From NCBI GenBank assembly GCA_943788935.1, contig CALSSE010000009.1:124001-188000 (forward strand): DNA of 64,000 nt, read 5' to 3'. The stretch is from an uncultured bacterium (lineage in GTDB: Bacteria; Myxococcota_A; Bradymonadia; UBA7976; VGTA01). A program made the position numbers and the translations under genes. Shown here piece after piece: positions 27,328 through 36,896 of this stretch (positions within the stretch are counted from its first letter, which is position 1; every line of letters begins with the position of its first letter). The notes beneath the pieces were generated by a model, which saw nothing but the letters and a program-made list of their open reading frames with translations, was not told the DNA's origin and searched no databases.

Positions 27328-27825
27328 TCAGCAGGTAGAGCCTTCAGCGGTAGAGCCTTCAGCGGTAGAGCCTTCAGCGGTAGAGCCTTCAGCGGTAGAG
27401 CCTTCAGCAGTAGAGCCTTCAGGTGACTCGCTGAGGCGAGATTTGCCGCCGCGATGTGCTACCGCGAAGGCTTCATCCCGCTCTTTTACTTGATTAAGCA
27501 GCTCTTCGATGTAAGCCCCTCGCTCTATAGAATCATCATAGTAAAAGGCTAAATCAGGAGTAATTCGAGCGCGAATCTCTTGACCTACTCTTCGTCGGAG
27601 GAAGCCCCGAGCTCTGTCTAGACCTTCGCTTATTGTCTGCAGATCTGCCTCATCACCACGAGCGTAGTAATAGACCTTGGCGTGACCTAGGTCAGGACTC
27701 ACTACTACATCGGTGACGTCGACAGACTTTAACCTTGGATCTTTGACCTCTTTCAAGAGACATTGAGCGATGACCGCACGAACCTGTCCTCCCAATCGAT
27801 CTCTTCGGTTCTTAGCGCCGCTCAT
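27328..27825 (-). CDS. rbfA: Ribosome-binding factor A with a repeat tail
   Basis: Small-subunit maturation factor with a KH-like fold. Typical blocks are VRAVIAQCLLKEVKDPRL, VTDVVVSPDLGHAKVYY, ARGFLRRRVGQEIRARITPDLAFYYD and an EELLNQVKERDE helix. I choose the ATG at 27825 because the upstream ATG at 27840 overlaps its ribosome-binding site (AAGGAGGAG). The protein ends with an unusual run of five GSTAE units encoded by 15-bp repeats, extending the family's normal C-terminus. Confidence 0.93.
   Translation of the reverse strand: MSGAKNRRDRLGGQVRAVIAQCLLKEVKDPRLKSVDVTDVVVSPDLGHAKVYYYARGDEADLQTISEGLDRARGFLRRRVGQEIRARITPDLAFYYDDSIERGAYIEELLNQVKERDEAFAVAHRGGKSRLSESPEGSTAEGSTAEGSTAEGSTAEGSTAEGSTC
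27331..27421. repeat. 15-bp repeat, about six copies, in the 3' end of rbfA
   Basis: GTAGAGCCTTCAGCG-type units repeat with at most single changes up to the stop codon of rbfA, encoding Glu-Gly-Ser-Thr-Ala. This is one of the cleanest cases of a recent repeat expansion inside a conserved housekeeping gene. Confidence 0.95.
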
Positions 27826-27907
27826 GCTCTCCTCCTTCATCAGCTCAATGAGCGTGACTTTGCGTCATCGACCGAGTCAAAGTCGACCGAGTCAAAGATC
27901 GACTTGA

Positions 27908-30742
27908 TTAAGCGCGAGCCTCATCATCGATGCGTCGTCGGATCTCTTTATACTCAATAATCTCGAGCATATCACCCTCTTGTACATCTTTATAGCCATC
28001 GATAGCGATACCACACTCATAGCCACTAGAGACCTCTTTAACGTCATCTTTGAAGCGTCTTAGAGTATTGATTGGGCCTTCGTGTACCTGCTCACCATCT
28101 CTCATAACTCGAGCATGAGAGTTGCGGTTGACCTTACCATCGAGGACGAAACTACCAGCGATCGAGCCCACCTTTTGGATATGGAAGACTTGACGTACCT
28201 GAACTTTACCGAGCTTCTCTACGATGATCTCTGGCTCGAGTAGCCCACTCATGAGATCTTTCACCCGGTCGATAAGCTCATAGATGATCGAATAAGTGGA
28301 GACGAAGATATCATTACGCTCAGCGACCTTCTTCGCTTTGTTATCAGCGCCGACATTGAAGCCGAGGATCGTTGCTTCTGAGGCTTGAGCGAGGGTAATA
28401 TCAGACTCGTTAATGAACCCGATCCCTGAGGTGATGACCTTCACTTCAACCTCATCAGTGCTCAGAGCCTCAACCGAGGCGCGGATCGCTTCGAGTGAGC
28501 CTGATACATCAGCTTTAATGATGAGGTTTTGATATTTCTTAATAGTGGTGTTCCAAGGGTCGCTAGGTAGAATAGAGACAGGTTTGTTAGCCTCTTTCGC
28601 CTTAACTTCGCGGTTACTCACGATACGCTTTGCGTCTCGCTCGTTCTTTACGAGGTAGAATTCTTCCCCTGCAGCGGGCACACCATTGAGACCGGCGAGC
28701 TCTACTGGGGTTGAAGGTCCTGCTTCCTTAATGGACTCACCGATATGATTACTCATCATCCTCACTCGACCATAATTTTGGCCGACGAGCATGTAGTCAC
28801 CTTTTTTGAGTGTTCCCTCTTGAACAAGGACAGTGACTACAGAACCACGCCCTTTATCTACTCGAGCTTCGACGACTCGCCCATAAGCAGGCTTTGTCTG
28901 GTTAGCTTTGAGATCAAGAACTTCTGCTTGTAGGGCGAGATTCTCTAATAGCTCGTCTACTCCATCACCTTGTAAGGCGCTGATATTGACGAACATCGTA
29001 TCTCCACCCCACTCTTCAGGGATCACTTCATGTCCAGAGAGCTCTTGGCGAATACGGTCGAGATTAATCCCTTGCTTGTCACATTTATTGACAGCTACGA
29101 TGATCGGGACCCCAGCGGCCTTAGCGTGATTAATCGATTCTACAGTCTGTGGCATGACGCCGTCATCAGCTGCGACGACTAAGACGATCAGATCAGTGAC
29201 CGAGGCTCCGCGAGCGCGCATCGCCGAGAAGGCAGCGTGACCAGGGGTATCTAAGAAGACGACAGGACCATTCTCGGTGATTACTTTATAAGCACCAATA
29301 TGCTGAGTGATTCCCCCTGCCTCACCTGAAGCGACATTCGCTTCTCGGATTCGGTCTAGCAGAGTAGTTTTACCATGATCGACGTGACCCATAATGGTGA
29401 CTACAGGAGCACGTAGAATAGCGTTTGGATCCTCGGGGGTATCATCTTCATTAGCAGATTCTACCGGACCTGAGAGAAGTTCTTGCTCGTCAAAAGTGAC
29501 GTTCTTTGCTTCGAACTTAAATTCAGGTGCGATGAGCTCAATGGTGGCGAAGTCGAGCTGTTGGTTAATCGTCGCCATGACTCCGAGGTCCATCAGCTTA
29601 CGAATAACTTCCGCTGACTTAGCTCCCATAGTCTTACTCAGTTCACCGACGCTCATGGTCTCATCGACTCGTACGACTCGTTTATGAGCTGCAGGCGTGG
29701 TGAGGACGATCTTTGAACCTTTACGACCCTTGGAGCGGCGTCGGGCCCGATGATGATTGTAGCGGCTGCTGCCGTATATATCATTCTGGTGGACTTCTTG
29801 ACGACGTCGAGAGGCTCTTTGAGAACGCTGCTTATCGTTAACATCTTCCGGTTTAGGAGTAATCCGGATGCGTCGCCGACCCTCTTTGTTTGGATTGGCT
29901 GCGTCCACGGGGACTTGCGGAGCAACCGGGGTAGCCCCAGCATCTGCACGAGGTGGCCTTGGAGAGCGTGTACGCGGAGCTCCTGCTCCACGGTCTGGAC
30001 GCTCACCACGGGCACCACGAGGAGCACCACCACGGCCTGTTCTCGCTTGCAATTGCTCTAGGGAGATACTTCGGCCAGTCATTGTCGCCATTTGGCTCTC
30101 ACCGGACTCACCGGGTCGTTTGACGACGATTTCTCGCTTTGTAGAGCGGACAGGCTTGACAACCTCAGCGGTCACAGGCTCTTCAGCGGTTACCTCGGGG
30201 CTGGCTTCGCTCTTGGCGGCCACACCTTCAGCGGGCGCAAGCTCAGGACTCACCTCGCTCTTGGCGGGCGCAGTCTCAGGACTTGCCTCACCCTTGGCAG
30301 GTGTCGCCTCAGCAGTCGAGGTTTCAACGCTTGCGGGGCGCAGGCTCTCCTCATCGCTCTCTGCTTTGGTATCAACCGCTTGCGGGTGATCTACATTAGT
30401 CGCCGAGCTTTGCTCGGAAACGTCAGCAGAGCTCGGAGTTGTGGCGTTAGAGGTACTCTCCGTCGACTCTTGAGCATTACTCTCTGCTGATTCACTGAGG
30501 GTCGCTGCCATTTCAGCGCTTGAAGCCTCAGCATCCTCTTTCATAGAGGTAGCTTGAGCTTCGCGAACGCGTGCCTTATGCTCCTCTGCTGATTTAAGGA
30601 TCTTCTTTAGGTGACGAGATGTAACCTCGGTATTGGGACTTTTAATCACGTTAATCTTAGCTGACTTGGCGATCTCAACGATCGTCTCATAATCAACTCC
30701 AAGATCACGCATGATCGCGAAGACTGTTTTTTTGTCGCTCAT
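27908..30742 (-). CDS. infB: Translation initiation factor IF-2
   Basis: Places initiator tRNA on the 30S subunit. I choose the ATG at 30742 (MSDKKTVFAIMRDLG) because GGGAG lies just upstream and the frame above it is not conserved-looking. Residues of about 80-300 are a low-complexity, Ala/Glu-rich then Arg/Gly-rich linker (GRGGAPRGARGERP). The GTPase core has GHVDHGKTTLLD, DTPGHAAF and NKCD. Domains II-IV follow (VEARVDKGRGSVVTVLVQ, LIIKADVSGSLEAIRAS). It lies downstream of nusA/ylxR in the conserved operon. Confidence 0.97.
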   Translation of the reverse strand: MSDKKTVFAIMRDLGVDYETIVEIAKSAKINVIKSPNTEVTSRHLKKILKSAEEHKARVREAQATSMKEDAEASSAEMAATLSESAESNAQESTESTSNATTPSSADVSEQSSATNVDHPQAVDTKAESDEESLRPASVETSTAEATPAKGEASPETAPAKSEVSPELAPAEGVAAKSEASPEVTAEEPVTAEVVKPVRSTKREIVVKRPGESGESQMATMTGRSISLEQLQARTGRGGAPRGARGERPDRGAGAPRTRSPRPPRADAGATPVAPQVPVDAANPNKEGRRRIRITPKPEDVNDKQRSQRASRRRQEVHQNDIYGSSRYNHHRARRRSKGRKGSKIVLTTPAAHKRVVRVDETMSVGELSKTMGAKSAEVIRKLMDLGVMATINQQLDFATIELIAPEFKFEAKNVTFDEQELLSGPVESANEDDTPEDPNAILRAPVVTIMGHVDHGKTTLLDRIREANVASGEAGGITQHIGAYKVITENGPVVFLDTPGHAAFSAMRARGASVTDLIVLVVAADDGVMPQTVESINHAKAAGVPIIVAVNKCDKQGINLDRIRQELSGHEVIPEEWGGDTMFVNISALQGDGVDELLENLALQAEVLDLKANQTKPAYGRVVEARVDKGRGSVVTVLVQEGTLKKGDYMLVGQNYGRVRMMSNHIGESIKEAGPSTPVELAGLNGVPAAGEEFYLVKNERDAKRIVSNREVKAKEANKPVSILPSDPWNTTIKKYQNLIIKADVSGSLEAIRASVEALSTDEVEVKVITSGIGFINESDITLAQASEATILGFNVGADNKAKKVAERNDIFVSTYSIIYELIDRVKDLMSGLLEPEIIVEKLGKVQVRQVFHIQKVGSIAGSFVLDGKVNRNSHARVMRDGEQVHEGPINTLRRFKDDVKEVSSGYECGIAIDGYKDVQEGDMLEIIEYKEIRRRIDDEARA

Positions 30743-30825
30743 GCCTACTCCCACCCTCTCATAAAAAGAAACAAACACACGAGGGTGATTCAACGGTTAT
30801 GGTTGCGATGTTGGAACTACTTTTA

Positions 30826-31554
30826 TCACGGCGAACTTGCAACTAAAACTTGAGATATCCGAAGAATTTCAAGTGACAACTGCTGAGACATCTCTCTCTC
30901 GGTGATCCCGATAGCCACCCGATGAGCTTTACCAATCAGCGCTCCAAGAGCGTTTCCGGTCCAAAGTTCACCAAGGCTATCTATCCATGATTTATGCACT
31001 TTATTGAATTCGGTCGAGATCTTGAACTCTGCGGGCACATAGGGCGCCTGAGCGATCAATGTGTGATCCTGATGACGGAAAGTCCGAGTTAAATTTTCTT
31101 TGGTCTGGTCGCTCATATCAGAGGCTAAAACAAGCAACAAGACTTGCTCATGAGATCGCTCAAACATGTTAAGACCTGAGATCAACTCTCCTCGACGACG
31201 CGCCAAGCTGATCAAATTGGAAATCTTGAGTAGCTGAGCGTTGACTATAATGTGTGTCAGGCTGAGCTCATCAGGTAAGATCACTGGTCTTTTGAAGGAG
31301 GCATTAAAGCTCTTCCGTTTTTGGGCTAGCTCAAGACAAGACTTGGAGTAGCAGAGATGAGCTCCTCTCCCCGGTGCCTTAAGATGGGGATCAAGCCAAG
31401 CATGCCCTTTATCATCAATAACAAAACGTAAGAGCTCATCTCTTGGTGCTCGCTCTCGACAGGCACAACATTGACGAGTCCCCTTATCTTGAGGAGTTTT
31501 ACTTCGGGGGGCTCTACGTCTCTTCAATCTATCTATCACCTTAAACGCCATCAC
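30826..31554 (-). CDS. YlxR (RnpM-like) fused to an L7Ae-like domain
   Basis: The N-terminal 95 residues match YlxR/DUF448 (RQCCACRERAPRDELLRFV, GRGAHLCYSKSCLELAQKR). The remainder (residues 100-242) looks like the YlxQ/L7Ae-type alpha/beta RNA-binding module (LISLARRRGELISGLNMFERS, VLLLVLASDMSDQTKENL, ALGALIGKAHRVAIGI). In Firmicutes these are two small separate genes at the same place between nusA and infB, so this is a fusion. It probably binds structured RNA. Starts at GTG 31554 or ATG 31551. Confidence 0.85.
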   Translation of the reverse strand: MMAFKVIDRLKRRRAPRSKTPQDKGTRQCCACRERAPRDELLRFVIDDKGHAWLDPHLKAPGRGAHLCYSKSCLELAQKRKSFNASFKRPVILPDELSLTHIIVNAQLLKISNLISLARRRGELISGLNMFERSHEQVLLLVLASDMSDQTKENLTRTFRHQDHTLIAQAPYVPAEFKISTEFNKVHKSWIDSLGELWTGNALGALIGKAHRVAIGITEREMSQQLSLEILRISQVLVASSP

Positions 31555-31640
31555 CTTAGGCGTTGCTATCCGTGACGCTCTCTCAGAGTGAGCGTCTATG
31601 TTTAATCTACGATCTCATCTGACCTCGAGCGAATGATCGC

Positions 31641-33395
31641 TCAGAGAGACTTGATGGCATTAAAAACTCGGCGAGCTTGATCTTGAGTGAGCGCAAACTC
31701 AGCGCTAATCTCGGTGACGCTCAAACGGCTTAAGTCATTAATTCCTATTGACTTGGACTTGGCGATTTGATGAAGGTCTGCGGTCAAGATATGATGATTT
31801 CTAGGCCAACGACGATTAGTGGTACGAGCGGATTGACTCGCCTCTTCTTCAAGCCGGTAATACTCACTCGCGACATCAATGATGACTTGTGCCTCTTCAA
31901 CGTTAACACCAGGTAGCTCGGCAAGCTCTTCAGCAGAAGACTCATGGAACTGATCGAGAGAGCGGAAGTTGTTCTTGTTCCAGATGATCTCAAGTATCTC
32001 TTCGTTTACGTCCTCATGGGCGGCGAGTTGACTAAAGACCATCCTCTCTCGCTCCATCATCTTGCTCTCACCATAGATATTGAGCGTCCATCCCGTAAGC
32101 ATACTCGCGAGTCGAACATTCTTTCCATGTCGGCCGATGGCCTTACTTGTCTGATCATCAGGGACGGTGACGTCCATGGTGTTTTTAGCAGAGTCGATGA
32201 GGATACGAGAGACCTGAGCAGGCTGAAGCGCCTTACACACATAGATATAGTCCTCAGAAGAGTAAGGAACGATCTCTATCTTATCGCCACCGATTTCGGC
32301 CTCAACAAGTTTTACTCGACTTCCATTAGGTCCAATACAGGCACCGGCGGGGTCTACATTTGGATCTTTGCTAGAGACTGAGATCTTGACCCCTCTGCTC
32401 TCTCCAAAGATCCGAGCGACATGTTTAATCTCCACGATCCCGTGATAGATCTCGGGTACATTCTGCTCAAATAGCTTACGGATAAAGTTTTCATGACGCT
32501 GGGAGACCTTAATGGAGGTCGTCTTCTTATCGGTCTCTTTACGAACTTCGGTGATCACGCAGCGGATCTGTTTACCGAGTCGATATGTCTCATGGGGGAT
32601 CTGTTGATCACGAGGCAAGGTCGCCTCGACGGTCTGCTCTTGGTCAGAGGTCTGCAGAGCGACGATGATATTTCCGCCTCTTTCAAAGCGACGGATCTCA
32701 CAGGATTCGATCTCTTCGCGACCTTGGAAGTCCTCAAAGATCTTGTCTCGTTCGGCCTCTTTAAGTTTTTCTCTTAGAGCGCTCTTCGCTGCTTGAGCAG
32801 CAATGCGACCGAAACCTTGATTACGATGATCGAGGAGCAGGAGGTCCCCAAAACGCTCAGTGTATCGTTGAGACTGCTCTCTCTCCTCGGCTAGGCGAAG
32901 TTCGACTTCTCTGATCGCGCTATCTATCGCGTCTCGCTCAGGTCCTTTTTTACCACGCCGCTCTGATTTGAGGTTGGCGAGTTGACGACCGAGGAGCTCA
33001 CTCTTATAGAGGATAGGGAGTCGGATATATTGGCCCACTTGTAGATCGAGGGCATATTCGTTACGCGCTACCTCAACGTCAAGTTGGTTCTCAGAGTAGA
33101 TGAGGGTCAGGCGCTGAATCTCATTTTTTCTATTCTCGCTCTGTCCGCTGTGAAGTGACTCATACTCTGGTTCTTCAATCTCATCGTCATCATCACTGAT
33201 GATACGCATAACGTGAGCGAGTGTAACTTCTCCACGTTCTTCATCAAAGATCGCTTCGATCGCTTTGTTGATACCAAAGACCTTCTTGGCGGCCTTTAGC
33301 ATAGCGGTCTCGAGCGCTTCATGGAGACGCTCTTGAGTGATGCCTTTGTCTTTGGCGACTTGGGCGATGAGCTGTCGTAGGTCGAATGCGTTCAT
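31641..33395 (-). CDS. nusA: Transcription termination/antitermination factor NusA
   Basis: The N-terminal RNA-polymerase-binding domain begins NAFDLRQLIAQVAKDKGI. An S1 domain (IESCEIRRFERGGNIIVAL) and two KH domains (GESRGVKISVSSKDPNVDPAGACIG; DVTVPDDQTSKAIGRHGKNV) follow, and a helix-hairpin-helix tail includes LAELPGVNVEEAQVIID. An insertion of about 60 residues (roughly 128-192) separates the N-terminal domain's VGQYIRLPI from the conserved GFGRIAAQAAK. That insert is predicted helical and charged (SERRGKKGPERDAIDSAIRE). The ribosome-binding site is GGAGCGAAG just before the ATG. Confidence 0.95.
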   Translation of the reverse strand: MNAFDLRQLIAQVAKDKGITQERLHEALETAMLKAAKKVFGINKAIEAIFDEERGEVTLAHVMRIISDDDDEIEEPEYESLHSGQSENRKNEIQRLTLIYSENQLDVEVARNEYALDLQVGQYIRLPILYKSELLGRQLANLKSERRGKKGPERDAIDSAIREVELRLAEEREQSQRYTERFGDLLLLDHRNQGFGRIAAQAAKSALREKLKEAERDKIFEDFQGREEIESCEIRRFERGGNIIVALQTSDQEQTVEATLPRDQQIPHETYRLGKQIRCVITEVRKETDKKTTSIKVSQRHENFIRKLFEQNVPEIYHGIVEIKHVARIFGESRGVKISVSSKDPNVDPAGACIGPNGSRVKLVEAEIGGDKIEIVPYSSEDYIYVCKALQPAQVSRILIDSAKNTMDVTVPDDQTSKAIGRHGKNVRLASMLTGWTLNIYGESKMMERERMVFSQLAAHEDVNEEILEIIWNKNNFRSLDQFHESSAEELAELPGVNVEEAQVIIDVASEYYRLEEEASQSARTTNRRWPRNHHILTADLHQIAKSKSIGINDLSRLSVTEISAEFALTQDQARRVFNAIKSL

Positions 33396-33473
33396 CTTCG
33401 CTCCATATGGTGTAAAGGATCTGTTTGGATCGTTAGTGGGTCATTTAAGGGGGGGATAGACGGTGGGATGCGT

Positions 33474-34061
33474 TCAGCGATCTTCACTGTGCTTATCTTT
33501 AACTTTTGACGCCTCTTTTTGGGCATCACGACGAGTTCTGAAAATAGCTCTGATCTCATCATCACTGTAGTGAAGACGAGCTCTCAAGATAAGTGCTAGC
33601 GGAACTTGATGCTCTCCGTCATCACAGGCGATCTTTACATCAGCCTCACCATCTACAGCGCCGCTGACGACCTCGATGACTTTACCTTGGAATTTTCTCC
33701 GCCCCCTCAAAGGGCTGAGCAAGCGGAGCTTCACAGGGTGTTGTTGGTGAGCCTGAAAGTCAGCATCAGACATCAGTGGTCGCTCTACACCGGGAGAGGA
33801 GACTCTCAGGTCATAAGTCTCGGGAATAGGGTCTTCTACATCGAGTACCGCTGAGATCTCTGGGCTCACCTCTCCACATTGGTCGAGCGTAATGCCATCT
33901 TTATGATCGAGATACACCCAAAGAATAGTCCGTCGACCCTCTTGACTGCGCTCTAAACCTATAAGCTGTAAGCCCGAAGCCTCAACAACGGGCATGATCG
34001 CCTCCATGGCTCGGGCGATGTTTGGTTGCCTGAGGGCACCAATATACACAGGTTTAGACAT
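33474..34061 (-). CDS. rimP: Ribosome maturation factor RimP
   Basis: Needed for 30S assembly. It has VEASGLQLIGLERSQEGRRTILWVYLDHKDGITLDQCGEVSPEIS, SSPGVERPLMSDADFQAHQ and a C-terminal SH3-like strand pattern (FQGKVIEVV). First gene of the rimP-nusA-ylxR-infB-rbfA-truB operon; nusA starts 78 bases downstream. Confidence 0.93.
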   Translation of the reverse strand: MSKPVYIGALRQPNIARAMEAIMPVVEASGLQLIGLERSQEGRRTILWVYLDHKDGITLDQCGEVSPEISAVLDVEDPIPETYDLRVSSPGVERPLMSDADFQAHQQHPVKLRLLSPLRGRRKFQGKVIEVVSGAVDGEADVKIACDDGEHQVPLALILRARLHYSDDEIRAIFRTRRDAQKEASKVKDKHSEDR

Positions 34062-34149
34062 TTAGGACGCTCAACTTAATCTGTAATAGAGGGTGAGGAG
34101 ATGGTCACGAATGATCACTTAACAAGCGAGTCAAAGATTGAGCAGAGAC

Positions 34150-34180
34150 ATAAAAAAAGGTTCTTCTCAGCGAAGAACCT
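34150..34180 (-). terminator. Rho-independent terminator
   Basis: A 9-bp perfect stem (AGGTTCTTC and its complement, 34158-34180) with a 5-base loop is followed on the minus strand by a T run (the TAAAAAAA at 34151-34157 read in reverse). It lies about 105 bases beyond the stop of the secreted protein gene (34286-34993) and upstream of rimP. It would end that transcript and insulate the translation operon. Confidence 0.85.
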
Positions 34181-34285
34181 CACCTTACAACTCGCTGTTT
34201 GGCAGAACAAAGCCGACCAAATACTAAGCAGTCATTATCATCAAAGGCTTATAAATACAAGTGCTTTATTTCCGTTAACCGATGG

Positions 34286-34993
34286 CTAGCGCGAAGCCAA
34301 CTTATAGACTTTTAAGTCATCAAATTGAGTATGTGCAGACCAGTTGTTAAACCCAAAGTAACGACCATTGATGAAGTTATGATCTCGGTAGCTCAAGGTG
34401 AAAACCCCGTCGATATACCAATCGATGCGTTGACCTCGTCTTTCTATTACCCAAACTTGTGGTTTATTTGCGGGAATACACTTTTTGCGTGGGGTTCGCT
34501 GACACCGATAATCATCATGCCGATCTTCTCCGTGTTCATCTTGCCGAGCGATCGCTCTCACGGTATTCTTCCAGCCTCCATTGATGAGGATGTATCCGCT
34601 TTGATGGTGTATACCATCTCCAAGGAACTCACATTTTACGTCACCTTCCTCAGTCAGCGCGGTCGCTACAAAGCTGACTCGTACATCTCCTTCAGGAAGA
34701 GCAGTCTTCATCCATAAGGCTGCGTTATGAACCTCTTGAGCATGTAACTTTCCATCAAGGACTCGCCAAGCCGCTGTCTCAGGCGAGCCCGCTTTATGGC
34801 CTAAGTCAGGCTCTGCTTGGGAAAACCTCTCTAATGATCTCTGCGCTTCAAAATCTTCAGAGAAGACGAGTCGGTCTTCTGGTGATAGCGGAGGGAGAGA
34901 CTGGTCTCCTCGAGAGTCGATGCCAAAGGCGATGACTAAGAGAGAGGAGGAGAGGCAGAGGAATAAAATAGACATGGGTCTCATATTGATCAC
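34286..34993 (-). CDS. Exported protein with a LamG/concanavalin-like fold
   Basis: The product is 235 residues. A signal-like N-terminus (PMSILFLCLSSSLLVIAFGI) precedes a single domain with FSEDFEAQRSLERFSQAEPDL, WRVLDGKLHAQEVHNAALWMKTALPEGDVRVSF, GDGIHHQSGYILINGGWKNT and WYIDGVFTLSYRDHNFINGRYFGFNNWSAHTQFDDLKVYKL. That pattern resembles the jelly-roll fold of 3-keto-disaccharide hydrolase/DUF1961-type proteins that bind or cleave glycans. Enzymatic residues cannot be assigned. Confidence 0.75.
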   Translation of the reverse strand: MINMRPMSILFLCLSSSLLVIAFGIDSRGDQSLPPLSPEDRLVFSEDFEAQRSLERFSQAEPDLGHKAGSPETAAWRVLDGKLHAQEVHNAALWMKTALPEGDVRVSFVATALTEEGDVKCEFLGDGIHHQSGYILINGGWKNTVRAIARQDEHGEDRHDDYRCQRTPRKKCIPANKPQVWVIERRGQRIDWYIDGVFTLSYRDHNFINGRYFGFNNWSAHTQFDDLKVYKLASR

Positions 34994-35126
34994 ACTAATA
35001 ATGGGGCTAGTGACGCGCTGCGAGAGGACTCATGACACGCTGCGAGAGGACGAATACACTACTAGGGAGCGAGCGGTGTGCTGTGAGAAGTATAGAGAGC
35101 GGCTAGAGCTTAAATGGGAAGATCAT

Positions 35127-35216
35127 CATGACTCAGAAGCGCATGACTCAGAAGCGCATGACTCAGAAGCGCATGACTCAGAAGCGCATGACTCAGAAGC
35201 TCATGACTCAGAAGAC
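35127..35216. repeat. 15-bp repeat, about six copies, spanning the stop codon of the PP2C gene
   Basis: CATGACTCAGAAGCG repeats from 35127; the last two units carry changes. Read on the minus strand in the phosphatase frame the unit is Ser-Glu-Ser-Cys-Ala, but in the first unit met after the domain a TGC is TGA (35201-35203) and ends the protein. The other copies lie just outside the gene. Confidence 0.93.
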
Positions 35217-36880
35217 TTGAGCTCACCTTCAATCATGTCTTCTACTTCATCGACGCTCACTTTAAAAGTGGGCGTCGGTGTAGGTGGGAGATCTCTCACA
35301 AAGCGCGGAAGTAGCTCTAGTGGAGTATTAACCTCATCGGTCGCAGGGCTACTATCGATCAGCTTTTGAGCTTGTTCTGTCCACTCTGTATGAATGTCAT
35401 CTCCTGCCGAGGCAGGGAGGAAGTTGAGGAAAAGCTCTTGAAGCATGCCCAGTGATCGCTGGAGTTTCTTGATCTTGCGTTGGTTAAAGAGCGCTAGACC
35501 CCACATAATTCTTGATGAGATATCAGGAGCGGTCGCCATCATCGCGTGAAGGTTATCTCGACGCCAACAGAAGAGAAGACTAGGGGTATTGGCGATCACA
35601 TTGATCGTAATAGGGGCGTTGACGAGCAGTCTCTCTTCACCAATGGTCCCTCCTACGGAGAGCTGGCCAATCTCTCGGTCATCGTTCTCGAGGCGAAGCT
35701 CCCCACGATAGAGAAAATATAAAGAATCATCTTCATCACCGATTAAGTGCAACGCTGCGTTGGACTCTAAGGAGATAATCTCACTAGCGGCGACAAAAGC
35801 CTCGAGCGTTTTTTGGTCGAGCAGGCCGAAGAGTGGAGATATCTTGAGTAAGTTAATGGGGAGCTCAGCCATCTCAGCGCTCGCGAGTCGAGGCTCTATG
35901 GGAGTACGATCGAGAGAGAGCGGTGGGATGGGTGGCGGAGCATGGTCGCTGTTCTCTAAGTCAGAGAGCGAAGCGAGTCCCTCGTCTGTGGCGCCAGCGA
36001 GGCTCTCTTCTGCCTCGATCTCATCGATGTCATCAAGATCAAGCGCTTCGTTGTTCGTTGATTTAGGGATCGGAGGGAGCATCCCAAAGCTGGTGCTCAT
36101 CTGAGGCCCCTCTACCCCATCGACTCGAACGACGATCGCGGTGATATTATCTTTCCCACCGGCGTTATTAGCGAAGTCAATGAGCTCTTGAGGGATCTTC
36201 TTGACGTCTTCACCTTTTAGGAAGTGAAGAGCGGTAGAGTCTTGAACATCATCTAGATAACCACTGAGACCATCACTGCACAACAGATAGTTATCACCCG
36301 CTTGGACTTCAAAGTCGAAGGTATCGACTTCCACAGAAGGATGGACGCCTACCGCTCGAGTGACCGCGTTCTTGTAAGGGCTATTGAAGGCCTCATCAGG
36401 TTTAATTCGTCCGCTCTTAATAAGTTCATTGACGACAGTATGATCTTCGGTGACTTGGCTGAGTTTTCCTTGTCGAGTCCGATAGATGCGGCTGTCACCA
36501 ACATGACCAACAAAGGCTCGATTACGAGAGAGCAACAAGAGCGAGAGCGTCGTCCCCATCCCATGACGCTCGCTGTCTTCTTGGGCGCATTGATAAACGC
36601 TGTGACAGGCGGTGGAGATCGCTTGGTCGATAAGAGTGAGGACTGTTTGTCGCTGAAGGACGCTTCCTGACTTCTTGAAGCCTTCTATCACCTCTCGTTG
36701 ACTTTTTAGCGCCTCACGAACCTCATGGACAGCGACTGATGAGGCGATCTCTCCAGCGGCGTGGCCTCCCATTCCATCGGCGACCACGAAGAGGCTTAAG
36801 TTAGGATCAACGAGGTAGTTATCTTCGTTATGATCACGAGTGAGACCGACGTCTGTCGCTGCCCAAAATTGTACTTGCAT
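35201..36880 (-). CDS. PP2C-family protein phosphatase fused to a cyclic nucleotide-binding domain
   Basis: Residues 1-245 form a PP2C/PPM Ser/Thr phosphatase: DVGLTRDHNEDNYL, VADGMGGHAAGEIA, VGDSRIYR, LCSDGLSGYL and GGKDNITAIVV keep the metal-binding aspartates. A linker follows. Residues of about 340-460 look like a cNMP-binding beta-barrel (LFGLLDQKTLEAFVAAS, LHLIGDEDDSLYFLYRGELRLENDDREIGQLSVGGTIGEERLL), though the usual RxA/S arginine of the phosphate cassette is not obvious (LLVNAPI follows). Phosphatase regulated by a bound nucleotide is inferred. No kinase partner is visible nearby. Confidence 0.85.
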   Translation of the reverse strand: MQVQFWAATDVGLTRDHNEDNYLVDPNLSLFVVADGMGGHAAGEIASSVAVHEVREALKSQREVIEGFKKSGSVLQRQTVLTLIDQAISTACHSVYQCAQEDSERHGMGTTLSLLLLSRNRAFVGHVGDSRIYRTRQGKLSQVTEDHTVVNELIKSGRIKPDEAFNSPYKNAVTRAVGVHPSVEVDTFDFEVQAGDNYLLCSDGLSGYLDDVQDSTALHFLKGEDVKKIPQELIDFANNAGGKDNITAIVVRVDGVEGPQMSTSFGMLPPIPKSTNNEALDLDDIDEIEAEESLAGATDEGLASLSDLENSDHAPPPIPPLSLDRTPIEPRLASAEMAELPINLLKISPLFGLLDQKTLEAFVAASEIISLESNAALHLIGDEDDSLYFLYRGELRLENDDREIGQLSVGGTIGEERLLVNAPITINVIANTPSLLFCWRRDNLHAMMATAPDISSRIMWGLALFNQRKIKKLQRSLGMLQELFLNFLPASAGDDIHTEWTEQAQKLIDSSPATDEVNTPLELLPRFVRDLPPTPTPTFKVSVDEVEDMIEGELKSSES

Positions 36881-36896
36881 AGATGGTCACTCACTC

